DNA of 64,000 nt from Paracoccus sp. N5 (GTDB taxonomy: Bacteria; Pseudomonadota; Alphaproteobacteria; Rhodobacterales; Rhodobacteraceae). Below the pieces are notes generated by a model. It saw only the letters and a list, made by a program, of their open reading frames with translations, searched no databases and was not told the DNA's origin. The stretch is taken from contig NZ_AQUO01000001.1 in the NCBI RefSeq assembly GCF_000371965.1, forward strand, positions 372,001 through 436,000, given 5' to 3'. Position 1 is the first letter of the stretch; the number at the start of each line of letters is the position of its first letter. The translations under genes were made by a program, and so were the position numbers. Shown here in pieces: positions 25,864 to 35,272 of the stretch.

Positions 25864-26877
25864 TCACTTCGCGGCAGCCTGGGCGAAACTTGCGTTGACG
25901 AAGGGCGCATAGTCGTCCAGCGCCTTGTCGATCTGCTTCTGCTCGACCAGGAACCTGGCGCTTTCGCTGACGGCCTTCAGCGCGCCGCCGCCGAGCCAGG
26001 TCGCGGAGGCCTGCTCGGCGGCGTCGGGGAAGGACAGCATGCCCAACGCCTCGACCACGCCGGCCGCTTCGCCGCCGATCAGCTTGACGATATTCGCGAC
26101 CTGGGCCGAGTCGGCGGTCCAGGCGGCCTTGTTGGCGTTGTAATCGGCATAGGATGCCGCCAGCGCGTCGGTGAAGGCCTGCATGAATTCCGGATTCTCG
26201 CTGGCGAAATCGGTCGAGACCACCAGCCCGTCGAAGGTCGGCACCGAGGCCGCGCCGATCTGTTCGCTGTCGGCGATGACCTTGCCGTCCTTCATCAGCT
26301 CGCTCAGCACCGGCGGCCAGACATAGGCGGCGTCGATGTCGCCGCGCTGCCAGGCGGCCAGGATCTGCGGCGGCTTCATGTTCAGGATGTTGACCGAGCG
26401 CGGGTCGATCTTCCAGACCTGGTCCATGCCCACCAGCAGGTGGAAATGCGAGGTCGAGACGAAGGGCACGGCGACGTTCTTGCCGGCTAGGTCCGCCGGG
26501 CTTTCGATGCCCGAGCCCGAGCGGGCCACCAGCGCCTCGGACTTGCCGATGTTGTCGAGGATCCAGAACAGCTGCATGTCGACGCCGCGCGTGGCGGCGG
26601 CGGCGATCCCGGTCGAGCCGATGACGCCGACCGGCACATTGCCCGAGGCCAGCGCGGTCGAGATGTCGCCGCCCGAGGAGAACTGGCGCCAGTCGATCTT
26701 GTAGCCCGCCTTTTCCGCGGCGGCGTCGATGCTGCCGTCGGCGATGGCATTGATGAAGGGGCCGACGATCTGCTGATAGCCGACCACCACCGTGGTCTCG
26801 GCCAGGGCCTGGCCGGTCAGGCCGGCACCGAAGATCATCGCGGCCAGATAGACTCCGGCCCGGCTGAAGTTGGTCAT
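25864..26877 (-). CDS. tauA: taurine ABC transporter substrate-binding protein
   Basis: A 337-residue periplasmic binding protein. The N-terminal signal peptide (about 26 residues, hydrophobic core, cleavage after GQALA) is followed by TTVVVGYQQIVGPFINAIAD, a TauA-type start of the mature protein. The ATG at 26877 has a GGGAGT ribosome-binding site; the open frame continues far upstream only because of GC-rich composition. It is the first gene of the operon, divergent from tauR. Confidence 0.93.
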   Translation of the reverse strand: MTNFSRAGVYLAAMIFGAGLTGQALAETTVVVGYQQIVGPFINAIADGSIDAAAEKAGYKIDWRQFSSGGDISTALASGNVPVGVIGSTGIAAAATRGVDMQLFWILDNIGKSEALVARSGSGIESPADLAGKNVAVPFVSTSHFHLLVGMDQVWKIDPRSVNILNMKPPQILAAWQRGDIDAAYVWPPVLSELMKDGKVIADSEQIGAASVPTFDGLVVSTDFASENPEFMQAFTDALAASYADYNANKAAWTADSAQVANIVKLIGGEAAGVVEALGMLSFPDAAEQASATWLGGGALKAVSESARFLVEQKQIDKALDDYAPFVNASFAQAAAK

Positions 26878-27055
26878 TCTGGGACTCCCTGTTCGTTGTC
26901 GTTGGCGGAACTGGCCCTGCCGGCCGGCTCCTGCTGTGCTGGCGGTCCGTCGCCCCTGCGCATCGCTGGTCAGGTTGGTCGTCGGGCCCGCCTCTGTCTC
27001 GCGGTTCTGTTCGACCGCTTCTGCGACAAAATGTTGCAGGTGCGGCGCCGCAAGG

Positions 27056-27087
27056 ATATGACCAGATGAAAGCAAAGATAGGTCCAG
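27056..27087 (-). promoter_or_regulatory. probable TauR operator, two direct repeats
   Basis: On the minus strand CTGGACCTAT (27078-27087) and CTGGTCATAT (27056-27065) lie exactly 22 bp apart, two helical turns. The first differs by one base from the TauR repeat consensus I recall for Rhodobacter capsulatus, CTGGAC(T/C)TAA; the second is weaker. They lie in the tauA-tauR divergent region and touch the tauR start codon, fitting activation of tauA and self-control of tauR. Confidence 0.6.
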
Positions 27088-28578
27088 ATGAGCGGCCGGA
27101 TTCCCGTCGAGATGTTCTTCCTGCGCGACAGCGAGGCAGGCACGCTGCAAGGCCGGCTTGCCGCGGCCATCGTGCAGGCAATCCTGGAAACAAGGGCCCG
27201 GCCGGGGACGCGGCTGCCCTCGTCGCGGGGGCTGGCCGAGTCGCTCGGCATCTCGCGCATGACGGTGACGCTGGTCTACCAGGAGTTGATCAGCCAGGGC
27301 TATCTCGAGACGCGGGCGCGCTCGGGCATCATGGTGGCGGCGACGGTGCCGCATCGCCGGCTGCGGGTGCAGGAGCCCCTGCCGCGCGAAACCGCGCTGG
27401 ACTGGGACAGCTGGCTGTCGGACCACCTGCCCCGGCAGCGGGTGATCCGCAAGCCGGCGAACTGGCGCGACTTCCGCTATCCCTTCATCTACGGGCAAAG
27501 CGATCCGGGGCTCTTCGACCACAACGCCTGGCGCGATTGTGCCCGCCGGGCCTGGGGGACGCGCGACTTCGGCGAGTTGGCCTCGGATTTCTACGGCGCC
27601 GACGATCCGATGCTGATCGACTACATCTGCTCGCATTCGCTGCCGCGGCGCGGCATCCATGCGCAGCCGGACGAAGTGCTGGTGACGCTCGGGGCACAGA
27701 ATGCGCTGTTCATCACCGTGGAACTGCTGGCGCGCGGCGACCGGCTCGCGGTGACCGAGGATCCGGGCTATCCCGATTTCGCCGAGACCCTGCGCCGCGC
27801 GCACAGCCCGACCACCTTCCTCGACGTGGACGAAGGCGGGCTCGACCCGCAGATGCTGCCGCAGGGCACGCGGCTGGTGATCGTGACGCCCAGCCACAAC
27901 ATCCCGACCGGCGCCACCATGCCGCTGTCGCGGCGCCGCGAACTGCTGGCCCGCGCCGCCGCCCATGACTTCCTGATCGTCGAGGACGACTACGATTTCG
28001 AGATGTCCTACCTGGCCCCGCCGGCCCCGGCGCTGAAATCGCTCGACCGGGCCGGTCGGGTGATCTACATCGGCAGCTTCTCGAAATCGCTGTTTCCGGG
28101 GCTGCGCATCGGCTATATGGTCGCCCCTGCCCCGCTGATCGCGCGGGCCCGGGCGCTGCGGGCCATCATGCTGCGCCACCCGCCGAACCACCTGCAACGC
28201 ATCACCGCCTATTTCCTGGCGCTGGGACATTACGACGCCCATATCGTGCGGCTGCGCGGCGCGCTGAAGCGACGCCGGGCGCTGATGGAACAGGCGCTGG
28301 GCGAGACGCCGCTGCGCATCGCCGGCGCCGCGCGTTCGGGCGGCTCCAGCCTGTGGATCGAGGCTCCGGGCGGTATCGACAGCAGCCTGCTGGCCGAGCG
28401 CCTGCAGCAGGACAGTGTGCTGATCGAGCCGGGCGAGGTCTTCTTCGAGACGCCGCCGGCCCCCTGCCCCTTCTTCCGCCTGGGCTATTCCTCGATCCGC
28501 GAAGCCGACATCCAGCCCGGAATCGCCCTGATCGCCCGCCGCGCCATGGAGCTTGCCCAGCAAACCCGGGCGGCCTGA
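27088..28578 (+). CDS. tauR: TauR, MocR/GntR-type taurine regulator
   Basis: A 496-residue MocR-family regulator. The N-terminal winged HTH (residues 15-80) includes RPGTRLPSSRGLAESLGISR and MTVTLVYQELISQGYLETRA. It is followed by an aminotransferase-like domain with the PLP lysine in GSFSKSLFPGLRIGYM. Such regulators activate taurine genes in response to taurine and PLP. It is divergent from tauA. The ATG at 27088 has an AGG-type site that overlaps the operator repeat. Confidence 0.9.
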   Translation: MSGRIPVEMFFLRDSEAGTLQGRLAAAIVQAILETRARPGTRLPSSRGLAESLGISRMTVTLVYQELISQGYLETRARSGIMVAATVPHRRLRVQEPLPRETALDWDSWLSDHLPRQRVIRKPANWRDFRYPFIYGQSDPGLFDHNAWRDCARRAWGTRDFGELASDFYGADDPMLIDYICSHSLPRRGIHAQPDEVLVTLGAQNALFITVELLARGDRLAVTEDPGYPDFAETLRRAHSPTTFLDVDEGGLDPQMLPQGTRLVIVTPSHNIPTGATMPLSRRRELLARAAAHDFLIVEDDYDFEMSYLAPPAPALKSLDRAGRVIYIGSFSKSLFPGLRIGYMVAPAPLIARARALRAIMLRHPPNHLQRITAYFLALGHYDAHIVRLRGALKRRRALMEQALGETPLRIAGAARSGGSSLWIEAPGGIDSSLLAERLQQDSVLIEPGEVFFETPPAPCPFFRLGYSSIREADIQPGIALIARRAMELAQQTRAA

Positions 28579-28601
28579 CCGGGGTGGGGATCGCGCAGGA
28601 C

Positions 28602-28735
28602 CAGGGGGCTTTGCCCCCGCGCGTTCCGCGCTCCCCCAGGATATTTGGACAAGAAAGAAGCCGTCTGAGACACCCGTCGGGTTTCTCTTTTGTGGAAATA
28701 TCCTGCGGGGGTCCGGGGGCGCAAAGCCCCCGGCA
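28602..28735. repeat. dispersed intergenic repeat, inverted pair
   Basis: In the 343-bp gap between tauR and fabA, a copy CCCCAGGATATTTGGACAAG (from 28634) faces an inverted copy TGTGGAAATATCCTGCGGGG (ending near 28710). Outer arms GGGGGCTTTGCCCCC and GGGGGCGCAAAGCCCCC flank them. The structure can fold into a large hairpin and probably ends tauR transcription. Confidence 0.65.
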
Positions 28736-28921
28736 GCGCGGGTGAAGGCATCGGCAACGCTGCCGCGGCCAAGCTGGCCAAGCCGGCGCAAATTCGGGTA
28801 AAAGCTGCGCCCTTGCGCCTTGACGGGGCGGAATGATAGACCGGGAAAAGTTCGACGGAGGGCGCGGCCTGCCGTGACCAGAAGTGATGACGCAACGTCC
28901 GACCAAGGGGAAAACACAGGC

Positions 28922-29431
28922 ATGACGATGACACGGACCAGCTTTGACAAGGACGATCTGCTGGCCTGCGCCCGTGGCGAGCTGTTCGGTCCCGGCAATG
29001 CCCAGCTGCCCGAGCCGCCCATGCTGATGATGGACCGCATCACCGACATCTCGGCCGACCGCGGCGCGCATGGCAAGGGCCATGTCGTCGCGGAGTTCGA
29101 CATCACTCCCGACCTGTGGTTCTTTGCCTGCCACTTTCCCGGCAACCCGATCATGCCGGGCTGCCTGGGCCTTGACGGGCTGTGGCAGCTGACCGGCTTC
29201 AACCTGGGCTGGCGCGGCTGGCAGGGCCGCGGCTATGCGCTCGGCGTGGGCGAGGTCAAGCTGACCGGCATGGTCCGCCCCGACCGCAAGCTCTTGCGCT
29301 ATTTCGTCGACTTCACCAAGGCGGTGCAGACCCGTCGCCTGACCATGGGCGTCGCCGACGGCCGGGTCGAGGCCGATGGCGAAACCATCTACGAGGTCAA
29401 GGACATGAAGGTGGCCCTGTCGGCCGCCTGA
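28922..29431 (+). CDS. fabA: 3-hydroxydecanoyl-ACP dehydratase/isomerase
   Basis: A 169-residue FabA of normal length. The active-site histidine is in FFACHFPGNPIMPGCLGLDG, which also holds the catalytic Asp. It makes and isomerises the C10 enoyl-ACP that commits chains to unsaturated fatty acids. The ATG at 28922 is preceded by AAGGGGAAA; an upstream ATG would add a low-complexity leader. It heads the fabA-fabB-fabI operon. Confidence 0.96.
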   Translation: MTMTRTSFDKDDLLACARGELFGPGNAQLPEPPMLMMDRITDISADRGAHGKGHVVAEFDITPDLWFFACHFPGNPIMPGCLGLDGLWQLTGFNLGWRGWQGRGYALGVGEVKLTGMVRPDRKLLRYFVDFTKAVQTRRLTMGVADGRVEADGETIYEVKDMKVALSAA

Positions 29432-29452
29432 CCCATGAACAAGGAGCACGCC

Positions 29453-30682
29453 ATGCGCCGTGTCGTCATCACCGGGCTGGGCATCGTCTCTCCCATCGGC
29501 AACAATGCCACCGAGGTCACCGACAGCCTGCGCGCGGGCCGTTCGGGCATCGTCTTCGCCCCCGAATATGCCGAGCACGGCTTTCGCAGCCAGGTTCACG
29601 GCATGCCGCAGATCGTGCTCGAGGACCATATCGACAAGCGCAACCTGCGCTTCATGGGCGAAGGCGCGGCCTATAACTTCCTGGCCATGGAGCAGGCCAT
29701 CGCCGATGCCGGGCTGACGCCGGAGGATGTCTCGAACGAACGCACCGGGCTGGTCATGGGCTCGGGCGGGCCCTCGACCTCGAACCTGTTCGACGCGCAT
29801 CGCATCGTGATCGAGAAAGGCGCGCCGAAGCGCATGGGCCCGTTCATGGTCACGCGCTGCATGTCCTCGACCAATTCGGCCTGCCTGGCCACGCCCTTCA
29901 AGATCAAGGGCGTGAACTATTCCATCACCTCGGCCTGTTCGACCAGCGCGCATTGCGTCGGCAACGGCACCGAGCTGATCCAGATGGGCAAGCAGGACAT
30001 CGTCTTCGCCGGCGGCGGCGAGGAACTGGACTGGACGCTCAGCTGTCTGTTCGACGCCATGGGCGCGATGTCCTCGAAATACAACGACACGCCGCAGACC
30101 GCCTCGCGCCCCTTCGACACCACCCGCGACGGCTTCGTCATCGCCGGCGGCGGCGGCGTGGTCGTGCTCGAGGAACTGGGCCATGCGCTGGCGCGCGGCG
30201 CCAGGATCTATGCCGAAGTCACCGGCTATGGCGCGACAAGCGACGGCTACGACATGGTGGCGCCGTCGGGCGAAGGCGGCGAGCGTTCGATGCGGCTGGC
30301 GCTCTCGACCCTGCCCGAAGGCCGCCGCGTCAGCTATGTCAATGCGCATGGCACCTCGACCCCGGTCGGCGACGTGGGCGAGATCAAGGCCCTGCGCCGG
30401 GTCTTCGGCGAGGGCGCCGTGCCGCCCGTCTCCTCGACCAAGTCGCTGACCGGCCATTCGCTGGGCGCGACCGGCGTGCATGAGGCGATCTATTCGCTCT
30501 TGATGATGCAGAACGGCTTCATCGCCGCCTCGGCCAATATCACCGAGCTGGATCCCGAGATCCGGCCCGAGGAAATCGCGCGCGAGCGCGTCGACAATGT
30601 CGATTTCGATACGGTCCTTTCCAACAGTTTCGGTTTCGGCGGCACCAACGCGACGCTGGTCCTGTCGAAATACCGCGAATAA
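29453..30682 (+). CDS. fabB: 3-oxoacyl-ACP synthase I
   Basis: A 409-residue beta-ketoacyl-ACP synthase. The catalytic Cys lies in SITSACSTSAHCVGNG, the two histidines in NAHGTSTPVGD and KSLTGHSLGATGVHE. It elongates the unsaturated chains started by FabA. I use the ATG at 29453, which has an AAGGAG site 7 nt upstream; the in-frame ATG at 29435 contains that site. Confidence 0.95.
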   Translation: MRRVVITGLGIVSPIGNNATEVTDSLRAGRSGIVFAPEYAEHGFRSQVHGMPQIVLEDHIDKRNLRFMGEGAAYNFLAMEQAIADAGLTPEDVSNERTGLVMGSGGPSTSNLFDAHRIVIEKGAPKRMGPFMVTRCMSSTNSACLATPFKIKGVNYSITSACSTSAHCVGNGTELIQMGKQDIVFAGGGEELDWTLSCLFDAMGAMSSKYNDTPQTASRPFDTTRDGFVIAGGGGVVVLEELGHALARGARIYAEVTGYGATSDGYDMVAPSGEGGERSMRLALSTLPEGRRVSYVNAHGTSTPVGDVGEIKALRRVFGEGAVPPVSSTKSLTGHSLGATGVHEAIYSLLMMQNGFIAASANITELDPEIRPEEIARERVDNVDFDTVLSNSFGFGGTNATLVLSKYRE

Positions 30683-30701
30683 GCCAAGAAAAGGTTAAGC
30701 G

Positions 30702-31490
30702 ATGGGCGATTTGATGAAGGGGAAACGCGGCCTGGTGATGGGGGTCGCGAATGACCGCTCGATCGCCTGGGGCATCGCGAAGGCGCTGGCCGACCAAGGC
30801 GCCGAGCTGGCCTTTTCCTATCAGGGCGAGGCTTTCGGCAAGCGGGTCGAGCCGCTGGCGCAGTCGCTGGGCTCGGACTTCCTGATGGATGTCGACGTGC
30901 TGAACGACGAATCGCTGGACGCGGCCTTTGCCCAGATCGAATCGCGCTGGGGCGGGCTGGATTTCCTGGTCCATGCCGTGGCCTTTTCCGACAAGAACGA
31001 GCTGACCGGGCGATTCATCAACACCACGCGCGACAACTTTAAGAATTCCTTGACGATTTCCTGCTATTCGCTGATCGACCTGGCCCGGCGGGCGCAGCCC
31101 CTGATGACGAATGGCGGCTCGATCATCACGCTGACCTATGCCGGCTCGAACCGGGTCACGCCGTTCTACAATGTCATGGGGGTGGCCAAGGCTGCGCTGG
31201 AATCATCCGTCCGTTATCTTGCCAACGACCTCGGTCCCGACGGGATCCGCGTCAATGCGATCAGCCCCGGGCCGATGAAGACCCTGGCCGGCGCAGCCAT
31301 CGGCGGCGCGCGCAAGACCTATCGCCATACCGAGGCGAATGCGCCCCTGCGCGCCAATGCCACGCTGGAGGCCATCGGCGGCACCGCGGTCTGGCTCTGC
31401 TCGGACTGGGGCGCCTGCACCACCGGCGAGATCGTGCTGGTCGACGGCGGCTATCACGTGCTGGGAATGCCGCAGTCGGACAACCTGTGA
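30702..31490 (+). CDS. fabI: enoyl-ACP reductase (NADH)
   Basis: A 262-residue short-chain reductase. The N-terminal KRGLVMGVANDRSIAWGIAK is the FabI cofactor motif, and the catalytic Tyr-x6-Lys is in FYNVMGVAKAALESSVRYLA. It performs the last reduction of each fatty-acid cycle. It follows fabB by 19 bp and overlaps the next gene's start. Confidence 0.94.
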   Translation: MGDLMKGKRGLVMGVANDRSIAWGIAKALADQGAELAFSYQGEAFGKRVEPLAQSLGSDFLMDVDVLNDESLDAAFAQIESRWGGLDFLVHAVAFSDKNELTGRFINTTRDNFKNSLTISCYSLIDLARRAQPLMTNGGSIITLTYAGSNRVTPFYNVMGVAKAALESSVRYLANDLGPDGIRVNAISPGPMKTLAGAAIGGARKTYRHTEANAPLRANATLEAIGGTAVWLCSDWGACTTGEIVLVDGGYHVLGMPQSDNL

Positions 31491-32317
31491 TGGCGCTGGC
31501 GCATTTCCAGGCCGAGGACGGCACCCGCCTTGCCTATCGCGACGAGGGCGCCGGCCTGCCGGTGCTGGCGCTGTCCGGGCTGACCCGCAACGGCAGCGAC
31601 TTCGACTATCTGGCGCCGCACCTGACCGGCGTTCGGCTGATCCGGCTGGACTATCGCGGCCGCGGCGCATCGGGCTGGTCGGGCGCCGACAGCTATACCG
31701 TCGCGCAAGAGGGCCGCGACGCGCTGCTGCTGCTGGATCACCTCGGGCTGGACAGGGCGGCGCTGCTCGGCACCTCGCGCGGGGGGCTGATCGGCATGCT
31801 GCTGGCGGCGGTGGCGCATGAGCGGCTGCTGGGCCTGTGCCTGAACGACGTCGGCCCGGTCCTGCAACGCGGCGGGCTGGACCGGATCAAGGATTACATC
31901 GGCCGCAACCCCTCGGCCGCCACGCATGAGGAACTGGCCGCGCGCCTGCCGGCGGTGATGCCGGGCTTTGCCCATGTCTCCGCCGAGCGCTGGCTGCAAG
32001 AGGCGCGCCGGCACTATCAGGAAACGCCCGCGGGGCTGCGGATCAACTATGACCCGGCGCTGCGCGATGCCTTCCTGGCCGGTTTCGACGCGCCCGAAGT
32101 CGATCTCTGGCCGCTGTTCGACGCCGCGCAGGGCCTGCCGCTGGCGCTGATCCGGGGCGCGAATTCGGACCTGCTGGCGCAGGAGACGGCGGCCGAGATG
32201 CAGCGCCGCCGCCCCGACATGATCCTGGCCGAAGTGCCCGACCGCGCGCATATCCCCTTCCTCGACGAGCCCGAGGCATTGCGGGCGATCACGGACTGGC
32301 TGGCGCTGATGCGCTGA
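31490..32317 (+). CDS. alpha/beta-fold hydrolase
   Basis: A 275-residue cytoplasmic hydrolase. The nucleophile elbow is GTSRGGLIG (Ser), the oxyanion region is LALSGLTRNGSDF, and the histidine of the triad is in PDRAHIPFLDEPEA. The TGATG overlap with fabI shows translational coupling, so it belongs to the fab operon. Substrate is unknown; a thioesterase or ester-hydrolysing role in lipid metabolism is only suggested by context. Confidence 0.85.
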   Translation: MALAHFQAEDGTRLAYRDEGAGLPVLALSGLTRNGSDFDYLAPHLTGVRLIRLDYRGRGASGWSGADSYTVAQEGRDALLLLDHLGLDRAALLGTSRGGLIGMLLAAVAHERLLGLCLNDVGPVLQRGGLDRIKDYIGRNPSAATHEELAARLPAVMPGFAHVSAERWLQEARRHYQETPAGLRINYDPALRDAFLAGFDAPEVDLWPLFDAAQGLPLALIRGANSDLLAQETAAEMQRRRPDMILAEVPDRAHIPFLDEPEALRAITDWLALMR

Positions 32318-32478
32318 CCGGCGCGCCCCGGGCGTTCCACGCAGGGTTTCGCACCGGGCCGTGAATGCAACCGCAAGGCATGGCAAACCTTTGTTTATGC
32401 GCCATTTCCCGGATTGCCGCAAAGGTTTTCCGGGCATAGGCTGGTGGTGTTCCACTCCGGTTTTTCACGAGTATCGCC

Positions 32479-34287
32479 ATGTCTGGCCCAACGACATCCA
32501 ATGTCGTGTTTGTCGCCCATCAGGACGACAGCATCCTGTTCATGGAACAGGCCCTGCACGCCGCCCTGACCCGCGGCGAGCCCATCACCACCGTCTTTCT
32601 CACCGCCGGCGACGCCGGCCGAGGCGCCGCCTATTGGCTGGGGCGCGAGGAGGGCGCCCGCGCCGCCATGTCCGAGATGACCGGCTCGACGCAATGGGTG
32701 ACCGAAACCGTCACGCTGGGCGACAGCGGTTACCAGGTCGTCACCAGCTACCTGGCCGACCAGCCCGACGTCCGGCTGTATTTCCTGCGCCTGCCCGACG
32801 GCATGCTGCATGGCACCGGCTCGGACCGCTATGGCCGCGAGAGCCTGGAGCAGCTGGTCGAGGGCGATCTGGAGCGGCTGCACAGCGTCGACGGCGCCGC
32901 CAGCTACGACCGCGCCCAGCTGGTCGAGCTGATGCGGCTGCTGATGGACACGCACCAGGCGACGAATGTGCTGATCCAGGACCATGTCAGCGTGTTTTCG
33001 CATGATGACCACAGCGATCACCGCGCCACGGCCTGGCTGGCCACGCTGGCCTTCCAGGGCTCGGACCCCGGGCGGGAACTGGTCGGCCATGTCGACTATG
33101 GCAGCCGCGCCCTGCCCGCCAATGTCCCGCCCGAGTTGCTGGAGCATTTCCGCGACATCTTCCGCGCCTATGCCGCGCATGACCCCCTGACGCAAAGCGG
33201 TCATACGCCCGAGGGCGAGCTGATCTTCGAGGCGCATTTCGAGGCCTGGCTGCAGCGCGACCACCTGGTCGCCGGCGTGCTGGACCTCTGGGCGCTGGAC
33301 TTTACCCAGGTGCGCGGCGGCTGGCGGGTGCAGAACCATGTCCGCACGCTGGCCGATGTGGACGGCGACGGCCAGGCCGACGTGGTGGGCTTCGGCACGG
33401 GCCGGGTGCTGACCGCGCTGGCCGGCGACTATTGCTTTGCCGAGGCCACCGCCTGGTCCGAGGCCTTCGCCAGCCGCAGCGGCTGGCGCATCGACCGGCA
33501 CGAGCGCGAGATGGGCGACCTGGACGGCGACGGCCGCGCCGATATCGTGGGCTTCGGCGACAATGGCGTCACGGTGGCGCTGTCGAACGGCCAGGGCTTC
33601 ACCGATGCCGGGCTGTGGCTTGCCGACATGGGCCAGCTTGCCGGCAACTGGCGCGTCGCCCGGCACGAGCGCGCGGTGGCGGATGTCGACGGCGACGGGC
33701 GCGACGACGTGATCGGCTTCGGCAATGGCGGCGTGCTGGTCGGCCTGTCCTCGGGCACGGGGCTGGGGCCGGCCCGGGTCTTCGCGCGCGAGTTCACCTA
33801 TGCCGCCGGCTGGCGCAACGAGCTTCACGTCCGCGCCCTGGCCGATGTGGACGGCGACGGCCGCACCGATATCGTGGCTTTCGGCGAGACCGGCGTCGCG
33901 GTCGCGCTCTCTGCCGGCACCCGCTTTGCCGCCAGCACGGTCTGGAGCACCGAGTTCGCCCGCGCCGGCGGCTGGGACGTGACCCGGCACGAGCGCGTGC
34001 TGGCCGATGTGGACGGCGACGGCCGCGCCGATATCGTCGCCTTCGGCGAAACCGGCGTCGCGGTGGCGCTTTCCACCGGCGCGGGCTTTGCCGTGGCCGA
34101 GATCTGGTCGGACGAGTTCGCCTTTGACGACGGCTGGCGCACCGACCGGCACGAGCGCATGCTGGCCGATGTGAACGGCGACGGGTGCGCCGATATCGTC
34201 GGCTTCGGCGAGGAATTCGTCGAGGTGGCGCTGTCGACCGGCACCGGCTTCGCCGCCCCGGTGCTGGCCGACGACTTCTCCGTCTGA
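32479..34287 (+). CDS. PIG-L-type deacetylase fused to FG-GAP/VCBS repeats
   Basis: A 602-residue protein in two parts. Residues 1-225 resemble the PIG-L/LmbE deacetylase family: an N-terminal strand with AHQDDSILFM in place of the usual AHPDDE, and a later HDDHSDHRATA histidine cluster, both probable zinc sites. Residues 270-600 hold six repeats of about 54 residues, each with a calcium-type loop (for example ADVDGDGRADIVGFG), as in FG-GAP/VCBS beta-propellers. No signal peptide is visible, so either it stays inside or uses a signal-less route. The Gln and Ser in the metal motif are unusual and may change activity. I do not know its substrate. Confidence 0.75.
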   Translation: MSGPTTSNVVFVAHQDDSILFMEQALHAALTRGEPITTVFLTAGDAGRGAAYWLGREEGARAAMSEMTGSTQWVTETVTLGDSGYQVVTSYLADQPDVRLYFLRLPDGMLHGTGSDRYGRESLEQLVEGDLERLHSVDGAASYDRAQLVELMRLLMDTHQATNVLIQDHVSVFSHDDHSDHRATAWLATLAFQGSDPGRELVGHVDYGSRALPANVPPELLEHFRDIFRAYAAHDPLTQSGHTPEGELIFEAHFEAWLQRDHLVAGVLDLWALDFTQVRGGWRVQNHVRTLADVDGDGQADVVGFGTGRVLTALAGDYCFAEATAWSEAFASRSGWRIDRHEREMGDLDGDGRADIVGFGDNGVTVALSNGQGFTDAGLWLADMGQLAGNWRVARHERAVADVDGDGRDDVIGFGNGGVLVGLSSGTGLGPARVFAREFTYAAGWRNELHVRALADVDGDGRTDIVAFGETGVAVALSAGTRFAASTVWSTEFARAGGWDVTRHERVLADVDGDGRADIVAFGETGVAVALSTGAGFAVAEIWSDEFAFDDGWRTDRHERMLADVNGDGCADIVGFGEEFVEVALSTGTGFAAPVLADDFSV

Positions 34288-34343
34288 GAATGCCCCTTGG
34301 CGACCCCCAGCCGCCTCGGCTAAAGCCGGCGGAAGGGGGTGCC

Positions 34344-35234
34344 ATGGATTTCAAGTGGCTCGAGGATTTCCTGTCGCTGGCCGAGACGCACAGCTTCTCG
34401 CGCTCGGCCGAGTTGCGCGGCGTCACGCAAAGCGCCTTTTCCCGCCGCATCCGCGCGCTCGAGGAATGGCTGGGCACGGATCTGTTGAACCGCGACAGCT
34501 ATCCGGTGACGCTGACGCCCGAGGGCGTCGCCTTTCGCGAGACGGCCGAGGAGGCGGTGCGGATGATCCAGGCCCGCCGCGCCGAATTCCGCGACCAGGC
34601 GCGCAACCGCGGCGGCGAGATCAGCTTCCTGGCGCTGCACAGCCTGACGGTGACCTTCCTGCCGGGCTGGTTGATGCGGCTGAAATCCGCCGCCGGCCAG
34701 ATGACCAGCCGCGTGAAGCCCGAGAATTTCGACCGCTGCATCGAGGCGCTGACCGAGGGCGGCTATGATTTCTTCCTGACCTATGCCCATCCGCAGGTGA
34801 ACATCCCGCTGGATCCGGGCGACTATCCGCATCTGCTGGTGGGCCAGGACAGCCTGGTCGCCGTAGCCCGTCCCGGCTGGCCGCGCGAATGGCTGACCGA
34901 GGGCATGCCGATGCTGAAATATTCGCGCGGCTCGTTCCTGAACGCCATGGCCCGCATCGCGCTGGCCCAGCCCGGCGCGCCGCTGGTCTATGTCGCCCAT
35001 ACCGACGAATCGAGCATGGCCGAGGCGCTGAAAAGCATGGCCGTGGCCGGGCATGGCATGGTCTGGATCCCGCGCCGGCTGGTCGAGGCCGAGCTTTCCG
35101 CCCGGCGGCTGGAAATCGTCGCGCCCGAGCTGCCGATGCAGATCCGGCTCTATCGCAATGCCGCGCGCGGCCGCGGCATCACCGGCCGGGTCTGGCAGGC
35201 TGCCCGGCAGTCGGGCGAGGGCGAGGCGCGCTAG
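34344..35234 (+). CDS. LysR-family transcriptional regulator
   Basis: A 296-residue LysR regulator. The N-terminal winged HTH is FLSLAETHSFSRSAELRGVT followed by QSAFSRRIRALEEWLGTDLL. The effector domain begins near residue 90 (GGEISFLALHSLTVTFLPGW). The start at 34344 has a GGAAGGGGG site. Its N-terminus resembles the YjiE/HypT branch. It is convergent with aatA and 56 bp after the PIG-L gene. Target genes are unknown. Confidence 0.88.
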   Translation: MDFKWLEDFLSLAETHSFSRSAELRGVTQSAFSRRIRALEEWLGTDLLNRDSYPVTLTPEGVAFRETAEEAVRMIQARRAEFRDQARNRGGEISFLALHSLTVTFLPGWLMRLKSAAGQMTSRVKPENFDRCIEALTEGGYDFFLTYAHPQVNIPLDPGDYPHLLVGQDSLVAVARPGWPREWLTEGMPMLKYSRGSFLNAMARIALAQPGAPLVYVAHTDESSMAEALKSMAVAGHGMVWIPRRLVEAELSARRLEIVAPELPMQIRLYRNAARGRGITGRVWQAARQSGEGEAR

Positions 35235-35272
35235 GGCTGTCTCGCCGCCCGCGCGCTGCACACCGCTTGCCT

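Noticed and set aside
26878..29202. Extension of tauA upstream through tauR and fabA
   Set aside because: The signal peptide and ribosome-binding site place the tauA start at 26877; the rest is antisense to tauR and fabA.
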